Assembly (NCBI RefSeq): GCF_015710575.1
Contig: NZ_CP065373.1
Coordinates: forward strand, 2,232,001 to 2,296,000
Reading direction: 5' to 3'
Origin: Mycolicibacterium mengxianglii
Lineage (GTDB): Bacteria > Actinomycetota > Actinomycetes > Mycobacteriales > Mycobacteriaceae
DNA: 64,000 nt
The notes below the pieces were generated by a model. The model worked only from the letters and a program-made list of their open reading frames with translations. It was not told the origin of the DNA and made no database searches. Each line of letters starts with the position of its first letter. Position 1 is the stretch's first letter. Shown in pieces: positions 9,130 through 17,757 of this stretch. The position numbers and the translations under genes are program-made.

Positions 9130-9574
9130 CGTCCCGCCGAGGTGGGTGACGGCGTAATGCATTGAGCCATCACCCCTTGCGGCCACGACAGGGCGGTCGG
9201 GGAGTGGTGAGTTGGGCCCGCACTGCGGCGGGCAGACGTTCGTGAAACCGGGCAACGGCGCGGGCTCGCTGCATCCAGTCGGAGCGTGCGATCAAACGCG
9301 AAGTGCGCGGACGGAACGGCCAATAGCAGGACGGGCGTGAGGATGCCCGGCGGCGAGGAAGGGGCCATCGTGACGGCGCCATCTCTTGCGCACCTTCTGC
9401 ACTGCACTGTACAGTGCAGTGCAGGCGCTCGATCGTTACGGCAGATGGACCGGGCGGCGCCGGCATCGCGGTGCTGGTGCGCAGCGGCAGAAAGTCCGGT
9501 CGAGGCGCAAGGCCTCGAAACCCGGAGGTGGACCTCACTTTTCTGAGAGCCGCCTCTATGAGAAGGAGAACGTC
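9130..9574. other. Upstream region of the hydrolase/CMD/MBL operon
   Basis: About 445 nt without a supported gene. A minus-strand frame with segment ARSDWMQRARAVARFHERLP could be the tail of a lost gene but has no start or recognisable domain. The main feature is the 28-bp palindrome at 9397-9424. Confidence 0.45.
9397..9424. promoter_or_regulatory. 28-bp perfect palindrome, candidate operator
   Basis: CTGCACTGCACTGT followed at once by its exact reverse complement. It lies 150 nt upstream of the GTG at 9575. The internal TGCACTGTACAGTGCA has the form of a TetR or other dimeric repressor site. It also contains the repeat CTGCA-CTGCA, so two dimers could bind. Confidence 0.6.
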
Positions 9575-10780
9575 GTGAAAATGGGCTTCAAGGATGACTC
9601 GTTCGCGTTCGAGTTGGTGCGAAACCTCGGTTTCATCTACTACGGGGGCGGCGACCTCGGTGACATGATGGCCACCGCCGAGCAGATCACCGAGGGTGAC
9701 TTCGAAAGCTGGTACGCCAACTGGCATGCCCGCGGCGAACGGGTCGTCACCCGCGCCCACGACTACCTGGCTGCTGGCCACGAGGTCAGCGCCCGGGAGA
9801 GTTTTCTGCGGGCTTCCACCTACTTCCGAATGGCGGAGTTCTACCTTCACGGAAACCTCAGCGACCCACGCATCCTGCTGGACTCCCGCGCGTCACAGGA
9901 GGCATACGCCAAGGCCGCAGAACTGACCGGACCAACGTGGGAACCCGTGGAAATCCCCTACGAGGGAACGACATTGCCCGGCTACTTCTACAAGGTCGAC
10001 GACTCCGACGAACCGCGACCCACCCTCATCTTTCACGGCGGATACGACTCCAGCATCGAAGAGCTCTTCTATTTCGGTGGCGCGCCGGCCATCAGGCGGG
10101 GCTACAACTGCCTGACCTTCGATGGCCCCGGTCAAGGTGCGCCCCTTCGTGAGCAGAAGCTGGTCTTTCGCCATGACTGGGAGAATGTCGTCACCCCGGT
10201 CGTGGACTATGCCCTGACCCGCAAAGATGTCGACGGGGATCGTCTGGCGCTCAAGGGCATGAGTCTGGGTGGATACCTCGCGGCACGCGCCGCGGCCTTC
10301 GAACCGAGGTTCAAGGCGGCGATCTTCTACGACGGGGTTTACAGCCTCTACGACAGCCTGCGCAGCGTCCTGTCGTCGGACGCCCTGGATGCCTTCGACG
10401 CTGAAGATGCGCCGCACTTCAACGACATCGCGGGCAAGGAGATTCAAAACAACACCCAGCTGCGGTGGGCGTTGGAGCAGGGGGTGTTCAGCTTCGGCTC
10501 GAGCTCCTTCTACGACTTCGTCGTTTCCACTCAGAAGATGACGTTGGACGGCGGTGTCGCAGAACGCATCATGTGTCCGTCTCTGGTGATGGAGGCCGAC
10601 GGGGACCAGTTCTTCCGCGGGCAGCCACAACGCGTGTTCGATGCGCTGCAGTCGCCTAGGACATTCGCTCGATTCACCGCCGAGGACGGTGCCGAGAACC
10701 ATTGCCAGTCGGGCGCATTGGCCTTCAAGGACGAAGTGGTGTTCAACTGGCTCGACGACACACTACAGGGCAACCAATAG
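9575..10780 (+). CDS. Alpha/beta hydrolase with N-terminal helical domain (FrsA / dihydroxypseudooxynicotine-hydrolase-like)
   Basis: 401-aa hydrolase. The GTG at 9575 is chosen because AGAAGGAG stands 6 nt upstream; an ATG two codons on is an alternative. The first 140 residues are helical (WYANWHARGERV), as in the FrsA and 2,6-dihydroxypseudooxynicotine hydrolase group. The hydrolase core follows: oxyanion region FHGGYDSS, FDGPGQG, nucleophile GMSLGGYLA, acid in EADGDQFF, and His in AENHCQSGA. Relatives cleave C-C or ester bonds in ring-derived intermediates. It starts an operon with a CMD-like protein (63 nt on) and an MBL hydrolase, so a ring-opening pathway is plausible. Confidence 0.82.
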   Translation: MKMGFKDDSFAFELVRNLGFIYYGGGDLGDMMATAEQITEGDFESWYANWHARGERVVTRAHDYLAAGHEVSARESFLRASTYFRMAEFYLHGNLSDPRILLDSRASQEAYAKAAELTGPTWEPVEIPYEGTTLPGYFYKVDDSDEPRPTLIFHGGYDSSIEELFYFGGAPAIRRGYNCLTFDGPGQGAPLREQKLVFRHDWENVVTPVVDYALTRKDVDGDRLALKGMSLGGYLAARAAAFEPRFKAAIFYDGVYSLYDSLRSVLSSDALDAFDAEDAPHFNDIAGKEIQNNTQLRWALEQGVFSFGSSSFYDFVVSTQKMTLDGGVAERIMCPSLVMEADGDQFFRGQPQRVFDALQSPRTFARFTAEDGAENHCQSGALAFKDEVVFNWLDDTLQGNQ

Positions 10781-10843
10781 AGCCCGCTTACGCGTCACCT
10801 ATACGTCAAACCCCTTGAACGCCAGCATATTGCGAGGAAACAC

Positions 10844-11443
10844 ATGACCGAACCAGATTCGACGCTCGGCGGACGCCTGCCCTTGATCGACCCACGGACG
10901 TTGACCGGCGATCGACGAGACCTCTATGAGACGATGCGCTCGACCTTGATTCCTTGGGCTGAATCGAACGGCTTCCGGGGAATGACCGACGACGGGAAGC
11001 TCATCGGCCCGTTCAATCCCTACCTGTACAGCACGGGCATCACACCCGGGTTCCTGGCCTGGATGCAGGCCGACTCGGCCCACACCACGCTGGACAAGCA
11101 GACCCATGAAGTGGTGATCCTCACCGTGGGAGCGGTGTGGCAAGCGCCCTACGAGCTGTATGCCCATTCCGCGGTCGCGCGGCACGTCGGACTCCCCGAA
11201 GCTGCCATCGAGGGACTATGCCGCGGTGAGACCCCCACCGAGCTGACCCCAGGGCAGCTACTGGCGCACAAATTCGCTCGACAACTCACCCGCGAATACA
11301 AGGTCGACGAGCAGCTCTACCGCGAAGCCGAAGACCACTTCGGCTCCGCCACGCTGGTCGACCTGGTCTACCTCGTCGGCTTGTACCTCCTGACCTGTGC
11401 GCTACTGAACGCCTTCGAAATTCCGAAACCCCGCTCGACGTAA
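10844..11443 (+). CDS. Carboxymuconolactone decarboxylase (AhpD-like) family protein
   Basis: 199-aa helical protein of the CMD fold. The core segment EVVILTVGAVWQAPYELYAH, followed by SAVARHVGLPEAAIEGLCRG, has the usual layout. The Cys-x2-Cys pair of AhpD peroxidases is absent, favouring a decarboxylase, isomerase or binding role over peroxidase. It is the middle gene of the operon started by the hydrolase at 9575, with 61 nt before the MBL gene. The exact reaction is unknown. Confidence 0.85.
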   Translation: MTEPDSTLGGRLPLIDPRTLTGDRRDLYETMRSTLIPWAESNGFRGMTDDGKLIGPFNPYLYSTGITPGFLAWMQADSAHTTLDKQTHEVVILTVGAVWQAPYELYAHSAVARHVGLPEAAIEGLCRGETPTELTPGQLLAHKFARQLTREYKVDEQLYREAEDHFGSATLVDLVYLVGLYLLTCALLNAFEIPKPRST

Positions 11444-11504
11444 CCACAGCCGCGCGCCCTGTCGGCCCGAATCGACATCCGCCGAGCCCTTGAAGGGGAG
11501 TTAC

Positions 11505-12332
11505 ATGGCACCCAAGATCGTCATCGAGCACACCACCTTCGGGATGATGGGGCCGCTGGTGCACACATCGACGACGTCGATGTCCATCCACTGTGTCATC
11601 TTCCACATCGGTGACCGCGTGATCCTGCTCGACACGGGTTTCGGCACCCAAGAGATGCAGGACCCGCAACGTCTCCTCGGGGAGGATGCGCTTTTCAGGT
11701 TGGGCATCCTCATCGACCCACGCCTGACTGCCTTGCACCGGCTGCAATCCCGCGGCATCGAAGTTGATCAGGTGACCGATATCGTCCTCACCCACCTCGA
11801 CAACGACCACGTGGGTGGTTTGCACGACTTTCCCAACGCGCTCGTTCATGTCGCCGCGGAGGAACTGCACGCCTACGACGGCACGCAGCAGCGCGGGCCG
11901 TACAAGCCGTACCAGGTGTCGCACGAAACGCGATTCCAGACCTACGGACCGACCGACGAACGATGGTTCGGCCTGCCTGCGCGCAGCATCGATCTGCCCG
12001 GCGTCCTCGACGCGAAGTTCATCCCGCTACCGGGTCACACAGTGGGGCATTGTGGTGTCGCGTACCGGGAGAACGGCACGTGGTCCTTGCACTGCGGCGA
12101 CGCCTATTTCGATCACAAGATGAACTTCCTCGCCCAACCACCGGGGCTCCCGCTGGAAGTGGCCTTTCAGACCGACTTCGGCAACCGGGTTGCGACTCTG
12201 GCGAAGCTACGCGAGTTACGGCTGGCCCACGCTGAGGAGATCCAGATGTTCTGTGCGCATGACCAGAGCGAGTTCCTCAGCTGGACCACCGACCGCGGCC
12301 AGCCCGATCTCTTGACTCAGTATCGGGACTGA
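11505..12332 (+). CDS. Metallo-beta-lactamase-fold hydrolase (lactonase-like)
   Basis: 275-aa MBL-fold enzyme. The ATG at 11505 has GGGGAG just upstream; an earlier TTG in frame has none. The metal motif is THLDNDHVGG, that is His-x-Asp-x-Asp-His where many N-acyl-homoserine lactonases have His-x-His-x-Asp-His. Later ligands include PGHTVGHCG, CGDAYFDH and FCAHD. The second ligand change (His to Asp) may alter metal use. The context (hydrolase plus CMD protein) favours a lactone or ester intermediate as substrate over a signalling role. Confidence 0.85.
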   Translation: MAPKIVIEHTTFGMMGPLVHTSTTSMSIHCVIFHIGDRVILLDTGFGTQEMQDPQRLLGEDALFRLGILIDPRLTALHRLQSRGIEVDQVTDIVLTHLDNDHVGGLHDFPNALVHVAAEELHAYDGTQQRGPYKPYQVSHETRFQTYGPTDERWFGLPARSIDLPGVLDAKFIPLPGHTVGHCGVAYRENGTWSLHCGDAYFDHKMNFLAQPPGLPLEVAFQTDFGNRVATLAKLRELRLAHAEEIQMFCAHDQSEFLSWTTDRGQPDLLTQYRD

Positions 12333-12491
12333 CGGTCACCATGTGCTGGTTCAGACCGCGCTCGCATTGCGAATTGAACATGGTCCTTTCCGGCACGCCT
12401 GGGAGCCGGTGGCGACGACGAGTGCCTGCCCGGGCAGGCGCCTGCCCTCTGTGAATCTCTACCGGTGCTCGGAAGCGTAGGGGGAATCGAC

Positions 12492-15239
12492 GTGATTTCC
12501 AGAGTGCACCGCGCCGTCGGCCGAGACGCCGAGAGGCGCAGGATCAAGCAGGTCATCGACGGGGCACAACATGGCACCGCTGGAGTGTTGGTGGTGCAGG
12601 GCGAGGCGGGAATCGGCAAGACCACGCTCCTGAACGACGCGGCGGTAGCGGCGGCGGATTTCGCGCTTCTGCGTGTGCAGGGAGCTGAATTCGAGGCAGG
12701 GATGCCGTATTCGGTGTTGCATCAACTATGTTCGCCACGGCTGGCGTTGTTACCCACGCTGCCGGATCCGCGCCGGCGGGCGCTGGAGGTCGCCTTCGGT
12801 CTGCGGGCGGGTCCGGCACCGGATCGATTCCTGCTAGGGCTCGGCTTGGCGGATTTGCTGTCGGCTGTTGCTCCGACACTGTGTCTGGTCGACGATGCGC
12901 AGTGGATCGATCTGGAGAGTTCCGAAGCGCTGGCCGTGGCCGCGCGCCACTTGTCAACGGAGGCAGTGGCGGTACTGGTGGCCGTGAGGGCCGAGTCCCC
13001 CAATTGCGTGCCGTTTCGCGGTCTGCCCGTATTGCGCCTGGGCAAGCTGTCGAACGCGGACTCCTGGCTGGTGCTGTCGGCGTCCTTACCCGCCCCGTTG
13101 GACATCCAGGTACGGGATCAGATCCTCGCCGAATCCGATGGGAATCCGCTGGCGCTAACGGAACTGAGCCAGGTGGCCGGCCCGACGGGAATGGCGGGCG
13201 GGTTTGGGCTACCGGCGACGGTCTCGGCACCCGAGCGTGTCGAGCACCTCTATCGCGACCGCTTGGCGACCCTGCCCGAGTCTTCGCGGACGATCGTCCT
13301 CATTGCCGCGGCTGATCCCACCGGTGATCCCGCGTTGCAATGGCGGGCGGCCGCGGCGATTGGTTTGGATTGGTCAGCGAACCTGCCAGCGGTCGATTCC
13401 GGTCTGATTGACATCGGTACGCGGGTGCGCTTCCGTCATCCGCTGGTGCGCTCTGCGGTGTACCAGTCCGCCGAACCGGCCGAGCGCCGGCTCGCGCACG
13501 CTGCCTTGGCCCAAGCCACCGACGAGAGCGCCGAACCGGACCGCTTCGTCTGGCACCGGGCTCGGTCCGTGGTTCCGCCCGACGAGGTCGTATCGGCAGA
13601 CTTGGAGCGTGCTGCTGAACGGGCCCGGGCAAGAGGCGGCGCCGCGGCCGCAGCCGCGTTTCTCGAGCGTGCGGTGGCAATGACAGCCGACTGCCGGCGA
13701 CGCTACGAGCTGGCGTTGCAGGCGACCACCGCCAGGCACGCGGCCGGCGATCTGTCCGGCGCATTGGCATTGCTTGCCTCAGCTGAATTGAACGCCACCA
13801 ACGACACCGAGCGTGCCTGGACGGCAATGAAGCGCGCCGAAGTCGGCTTCGACCACCGGCATGACATCGAGCACGCGAGAATGCTCTGGGCTGCAGCCGA
13901 AGAGCTTGGACGGCATGATGCCAAGGCAGCTTCAGCGGCCTACTTGCAGGCGCTGGTCGCGTTGTGTCTGAGCGAGGGGCTGGATGGCTACCAGCTGGGG
14001 TGCGAAGTCGCCCAAGCCGTTCACAGCGGGCAGAACACGCGGGGTGGGCGCCTCGGCATCGCCGATTCGGTGCTGCAGGCACTCACGACCGCAATGAAAT
14101 CGGGTCGGGCGCAGGCGGTCCCAGTAGCGCGCACAGCGGTAGCCATGATTCGGGACTCCGACGACCAGGGCGGTTACAACCTGGTCTGGGCGTGGATAGT
14201 CTGTTGCTTGTCGTGGGACGACGATTCGTGGCTCACCATCGTTGACCGCCACGTGGCGGCGCTGCGCGCCGCCGGACGGCTCGCCGAGATGAATGACGCC
14301 CTGAACTACCGTGCGATGGCCCACCTACATACCGGTGAGTTGGACCAGGCACAGACTCTGCTCGACGAAGCGGAAGCGCTCCGCGCGGTTACCGGGGCAG
14401 CCGACCGCCACTACGTCGAACTGGCGCTTGCCGCCTGGCGGGGCGATCTCAAGGTGGTGGACAGGCTGTGCAACGAACACCTGAAAGTGGCAGCCGACCA
14501 CCGCGAGGCGCGTGCGGTAGCCAGTGCGACCTACGCGAGTGTGATGGGGTACAACAGCACCGGCCGCTACGACTTGGCACTCGAAGCCGCCGAGGTGTAC
14601 CTCGGCCACGACATGCTGTGCTTCCACGTTTACATACCGCAGGAACTTCTCGAAGCGGCAGCGCACACGGGGCGCCTCGATCTCGCGAATCGTCTGCTGG
14701 GCCAAATCGCCGAACACGCTGTGGCCGCGGGCACGTCGTGGTCCTTGGGAATCGAACGCCGTTGTCGCGCCCTGATCACCAACGCTTCCGGAGCCGAGGA
14801 ATTGTTCGTGGAATCCGCGAAGTACCTCACCGCTAGCCGCGCGCCGCTACAGCTGGCACGCACTGAACTGCTTTTCGGTGAGTGGCTACGGCGCCGTCAG
14901 CGTCGTTCCGAAGCGCGGCCGCACCTGCGGGACGCGTTCACCGTGTTCTCCGAAGCTGGAGCCGAGCAGTTCGCAGTCCGCGCCGCCCGCGAACTGCGCG
15001 CCAGTGGCGAGGTCCCCCGGAGAGCGGCATCAGGCATCGGCAATCTGACGGCACAGGAACTCGCGATTGCGCGATCGGTCGCCGCGGGGGCGACGTCGAA
15101 GGAAGTCGCCGCCGAGCTCGTACTCAGTCCCCGGACGGTGGATGCCCACCTGCGCCACATCTTTGGCAAACTCGGGGTCACATCGCGACGACAGATCCGC
15201 GGTGCCATGGCGCACCTGACCGGTAGTGGCGACAACTGA
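12492..15239 (+). CDS. LAL-type LuxR-family regulator with AAA ATPase domain
   Basis: About 915-aa large regulator. The GTG at 12492, with GGGGAA upstream, is preferred; a start at 12465 is possible. An N-terminal ATPase has Walker A QGEAGIGKTTLL and Walker B CLVDDAQWID. A long helical, TPR-like middle follows. A LuxR HTH lies at the C-terminus (NLTAQELAIARSVAAGATSK, then SPRTVDAHLRHIFGKLGV). This is the STAND/LAL layout in which inducer and ATP drive activation. It sits 160 nt after the MBL gene on the same strand and may activate that operon or the MspA locus downstream; targets are inferred only. Confidence 0.9.
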   Translation: MISRVHRAVGRDAERRRIKQVIDGAQHGTAGVLVVQGEAGIGKTTLLNDAAVAAADFALLRVQGAEFEAGMPYSVLHQLCSPRLALLPTLPDPRRRALEVAFGLRAGPAPDRFLLGLGLADLLSAVAPTLCLVDDAQWIDLESSEALAVAARHLSTEAVAVLVAVRAESPNCVPFRGLPVLRLGKLSNADSWLVLSASLPAPLDIQVRDQILAESDGNPLALTELSQVAGPTGMAGGFGLPATVSAPERVEHLYRDRLATLPESSRTIVLIAAADPTGDPALQWRAAAAIGLDWSANLPAVDSGLIDIGTRVRFRHPLVRSAVYQSAEPAERRLAHAALAQATDESAEPDRFVWHRARSVVPPDEVVSADLERAAERARARGGAAAAAAFLERAVAMTADCRRRYELALQATTARHAAGDLSGALALLASAELNATNDTERAWTAMKRAEVGFDHRHDIEHARMLWAAAEELGRHDAKAASAAYLQALVALCLSEGLDGYQLGCEVAQAVHSGQNTRGGRLGIADSVLQALTTAMKSGRAQAVPVARTAVAMIRDSDDQGGYNLVWAWIVCCLSWDDDSWLTIVDRHVAALRAAGRLAEMNDALNYRAMAHLHTGELDQAQTLLDEAEALRAVTGAADRHYVELALAAWRGDLKVVDRLCNEHLKVAADHREARAVASATYASVMGYNSTGRYDLALEAAEVYLGHDMLCFHVYIPQELLEAAAHTGRLDLANRLLGQIAEHAVAAGTSWSLGIERRCRALITNASGAEELFVESAKYLTASRAPLQLARTELLFGEWLRRRQRRSEARPHLRDAFTVFSEAGAEQFAVRAARELRASGEVPRRAASGIGNLTAQELAIARSVAAGATSKEVAAELVLSPRTVDAHLRHIFGKLGVTSRRQIRGAMAHLTGSGDN

Positions 15240-15298
15240 CCCCGGGTAGATCGGCGATCCCGGCGTCGGTTCCAGGACGCGCCTGCCCGGGGTGCCAT

Positions 15299-15664
15299 TC
15301 ACCGCCCGCCCGGTGCTTGCTCCGCGCTCGGTACCGGAACGGGGTTGACCACGTCAGCGGACACCACGACACCAGCAATGCCGCCCGCGGGGGCAGGTGC
15401 CGAGCCCGACGCCGTCGGGTTCAACGTGTCCGCAGATACGCCGACACCCGCTCTGGCTTGCGGCAACAGTGGCACACCGACCGCCGGGGGGTATGCCGGC
15501 GGACCGTACTCCAGAGGTCCGATGACCGGCGGCGGCGGAGGCGCGATGGACGACGGTTGCGCACCGGCAGCCGTCACAGTACTGAACAGGCCTGCGAGGA
15601 CTGTCAATACGACAACCGCCGCATCAGTGAGGGTCGCGGGCGCGCGATGCGTGGGGCTGCGCAT
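15299..15664 (-). CDS. Secreted proline-rich small protein downstream of an MspA porin
   Basis: 121-aa protein with a cleavable-looking signal peptide (hydrophobic AAVVVLTVLAGLFSTVTAAG, cleavage near AGAQ). The mature part is a Pro/Gly/Val/Ala-rich chain with a PPPPP run. It holds two related segments, GVSADTLNPTASGSAPAP and VVSADVVNPVPVPSAEQAP, an internal duplication. It begins 10 nt after the MspA stop on the same strand, so the two are almost certainly co-transcribed. I do not recognise a family. A cell-envelope partner of the porin is a reasonable guess from position alone. Confidence 0.6.
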   Translation of the reverse strand: MRSPTHRAPATLTDAAVVVLTVLAGLFSTVTAAGAQPSSIAPPPPPVIGPLEYGPPAYPPAVGVPLLPQARAGVGVSADTLNPTASGSAPAPAGGIAGVVVSADVVNPVPVPSAEQAPGGR

Positions 15665-15674
15665 GGCCGGAACC

Positions 15675-16373
15675 TCAGTTCACCACGAACGGGTCGCCGT
15701 AGACCGACAATTGCGTCTGTTCGACATCGGTGGCCACCGCCATCGTCGCGTAGGAACGCACTGTCACCGGCCCTCCGCACGCATCCACCTTCAGGTGCAC
15801 ATCCTGCAGGTCGAGACGACCGAGATTCCTGGCCAAAACCATGTTGCCCATCGGCAGTGAGGTGATCACACCAGGTTGCAGGTTGGTCTGCAGGTATCCT
15901 CCCAGCGAATCGGTGCCGCCGAGTTGCACACCCGGCGCCGCGCCGACATCTGCGCTGAGAGAACCAGCGAGCAGCCCGGTGCCCCCGATCTGCAATCCCT
16001 GGGACACGTCGATCTGACAGCCAACCTGGTAGCCGGCGACGAAACTGGCGGCGGTGATCGGGTTGGTGCTCGCACCGTCGATGTTGGCCTGTGCCGACAA
16101 CGTCACGAATGCTTCACGAGAGTTCTGCGCCCCGGCGAGATTGGGTACGACGTTGATCGCCTCTCCTGACAGAGAGACCGACAGACTCCATCCGTCCGCT
16201 GTCGTCCGGTCCCTCGAATGCGGTGCCATTTGTGATACCTCCGCACGCGCCAGGCCGATGCCCGAGCAGGCCACGGCGATCGACACCACCGCGAAGAGCG
16301 GACCAGTCAGCGTCACGCGACGCCGAGTGCCGCAACGAATGTCACCGACCGCATGGGTGAACCGGATCGTCAT
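15675..16373 (-). CDS. MspA-family porin
   Basis: 232-aa precursor of an outer-membrane (mycomembrane) porin. The ATG at 16373 with GAAAGG upstream is chosen. Upstream codons in the same frame belong to a decayed alcohol dehydrogenase and are not part of this protein. The signal peptide runs from RRRV through a hydrophobic core to LARA before EVSQM. The mature part shows MspA-family traits: DGWSLSVSLSGEAINVVPNL near the start, YQVGCQIDVSQG, and a C-terminus SVYGDPFVVN resembling the usual TYGEPWNMN ending. It is divergent from classical MspA, so pore properties may differ. MspA porins are typical of rapid-growing mycobacteria. Confidence 0.88.
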   Translation of the reverse strand: MTIRFTHAVGDIRCGTRRRVTLTGPLFAVVSIAVACSGIGLARAEVSQMAPHSRDRTTADGWSLSVSLSGEAINVVPNLAGAQNSREAFVTLSAQANIDGASTNPITAASFVAGYQVGCQIDVSQGLQIGGTGLLAGSLSADVGAAPGVQLGGTDSLGGYLQTNLQPGVITSLPMGNMVLARNLGRLDLQDVHLKVDACGGPVTVRSYATMAVATDVEQTQLSVYGDPFVVN

Positions 16374-16720
16374 AGATGTGCCTTTCGAGAGCATCTCGGG
16401 ACGCGCGGTGACCTCGAAGACGTGATCAATTCCCGCGCTGCCGGTGCCGAAAACCGCGACCCTCTCGTTGGCTTGTACGCGCAGACCGTTGAGTGCCGCA
16501 CCCACACGGGTCTGGAATCCGCAGCCCAGTGGTCCGAGTAGTTCAATGGCGCGTCGTCGGCGACCTTGACGGCGTTACGTTCGGTGACCACAGCGTGCGT
16601 CACGAAGGACGACTGCTGGAAGATGTGGCTGCACCTCGTCGTCGCGCGCCCACTGAGGTCGAGATCTTCCAGTTCGAACTGGCCTGACCTGATGCTGACC
16701 ACCGCTGCCCTGATTTTCAC
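16374..16720 (-). pseudogene. Decayed zinc-type alcohol dehydrogenase remnant
   Basis: Remains of a class-III-like ADH on the minus strand. From a GTG at 16720 the frame reads KIRAAVVSIRSGQFELEDLD, a normal ADH N-terminus. It jumps straight to CSHIFQQSSFVTHAVVTERN, which belongs about 100 residues further on, so the catalytic and zinc region has been deleted. A one-base shift near 16546 separates the next piece, LLGPLGCGFQTRVGAALNGL, which continues ANERVAVFGTGSAG. A second deletion then joins IDHVFEVTARPEML. The remnant abuts the start of the MspA gene and may supply its promoter. The intact ADH at 19526-20632 shows where the missing pieces belong. Confidence 0.8.
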
Positions 16721-16743
16721 GGAATGCAACTCGCCAATCCTTC

Positions 16744-17757
16744 TCAGTCCCAGGACCCGTAGGCGAAGCGCGCCCAGACGATCTGCTCGGCGTTGCTCCA
16801 GGTACCGTATTCGAACCCGTAGAACGGTCCATACTTCGCGCGCATCGTGTCCACCGCGGCGTCGGCAACCATGCGGGTCCATGTCGTGTGGAATGCGGTG
16901 TGGGAGTTCAAGTATGGTCGTCCGGCAAGTTCGGCTCGCGCGGTGTCGAAGGTGATCCGTCCCATCGCGAAATCTACCGCCTCGGTCAGATCGCGAATGT
17001 ATTCGTAGTAGAAGGCGCGCTCTTCTTTGTAGCCGACGTTGCCGTGGCCACCGTTCTCATAGACCCAGTCCAGCTGCTCGGTCTGGCGTAGGTTGGCCTC
17101 GAAGTAAAGGAAGTTCTCATTGGCGGAGAACTTCCAGAAGGGCAGTTCGTCGGGGTTCGAGTGGTCGGCGGCGTGCAAGACCTTCTCCTCGACCAGGAGG
17201 TACGCCGAGCTGTCGTCGCAGTGGGCGGCGCGCTCGAAGCCGTGCAGTTCGAGGTGCAGGTCCTCGAACGTGAAGCTGGCCTGCGGCCAGGCCAGAACCT
17301 TGTCGGGGCCAGGCAATTTGCTCCGACGCCACAGTTGTTTCTCGGCGGTCGCCTGCGAGGTGACGATCTCGACGGATTCACCACGCTCGGCCATCGCCTT
17401 CATGATGACGCCGGCCTCACCGATGTGATCGCGGTGGTCATGGGAGTAGACGATGGTCTTGATCGGCAGGTCGGTCACCGACGAGATCGCTGTCAGCAGT
17501 CGTTCGGTGCGTTCGTGCAGCGGATCGAATGTCAGCACGCCTTCGTCTCCGACGAAGAATGTGGTCGCGTAATGCCCTGCTTGAAACCAGTAGGTCCGCT
17601 CGGTCAGGCGCTGCAGCACATAAGGCCGCGTTTCGTTGAGGTTGAACAGACGTGCAATTCGTTCGCCGGGCCGTAGTGCCCGTTCGGCGGAGGGTTGTAC
17701 GTAGACAGCACCTACCGGCGACGGTGGCTCCGGCGCAACCACGACATCTTCACTCAC
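16744..17757 (-). CDS. Metallo-beta-lactamase-fold hydrolase
   Basis: About 337-aa MBL-fold enzyme with the intact metal motif SHDHRDH (His-x-His-x-Asp-His). Further likely ligand regions are LHAADHSNPDE and the His in LELHGFERAAHCDD. The GTG at 17757 has AAAGGGAC upstream. It overlaps the stop of the truncated quinone-reductase frame (GTGAGTGA), so translation of the two is coupled. A longer frame upstream is the shadow of that gene. The C-terminal helical region (FLYFEANLRQTEQLDWVYEN) is longer than in small MBL proteins. The substrate is unknown; the locus also holds a methyltransferase and an ADH. Confidence 0.82.
   Translation of the reverse strand: MSEDVVVAPEPPSPVGAVYVQPSAERALRPGERIARLFNLNETRPYVLQRLTERTYWFQAGHYATTFFVGDEGVLTFDPLHERTERLLTAISSVTDLPIKTIVYSHDHRDHIGEAGVIMKAMAERGESVEIVTSQATAEKQLWRRSKLPGPDKVLAWPQASFTFEDLHLELHGFERAAHCDDSSAYLLVEEKVLHAADHSNPDELPFWKFSANENFLYFEANLRQTEQLDWVYENGGHGNVGYKEERAFYYEYIRDLTEAVDFAMGRITFDTARAELAGRPYLNSHTAFHTTWTRMVADAAVDTMRAKYGPFYGFEYGTWSNAEQIVWARFAYGSWD

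Noticed and set aside
9386..9574. Extended N-terminus for the hydrolase at 9575
   Set aside because: It is Arg-rich, runs through the 28-bp palindrome and lacks a ribosome-binding site, while AGAAGGAG precedes the GTG at 9575.
16374..16505. Longer N-terminus for the MspA porin
   Set aside because: The extra residues (MGAALNGLRVQANERVAVFG) are alcohol dehydrogenase sequence. The signal peptide and ribosome-binding site place the porin start at 16373.
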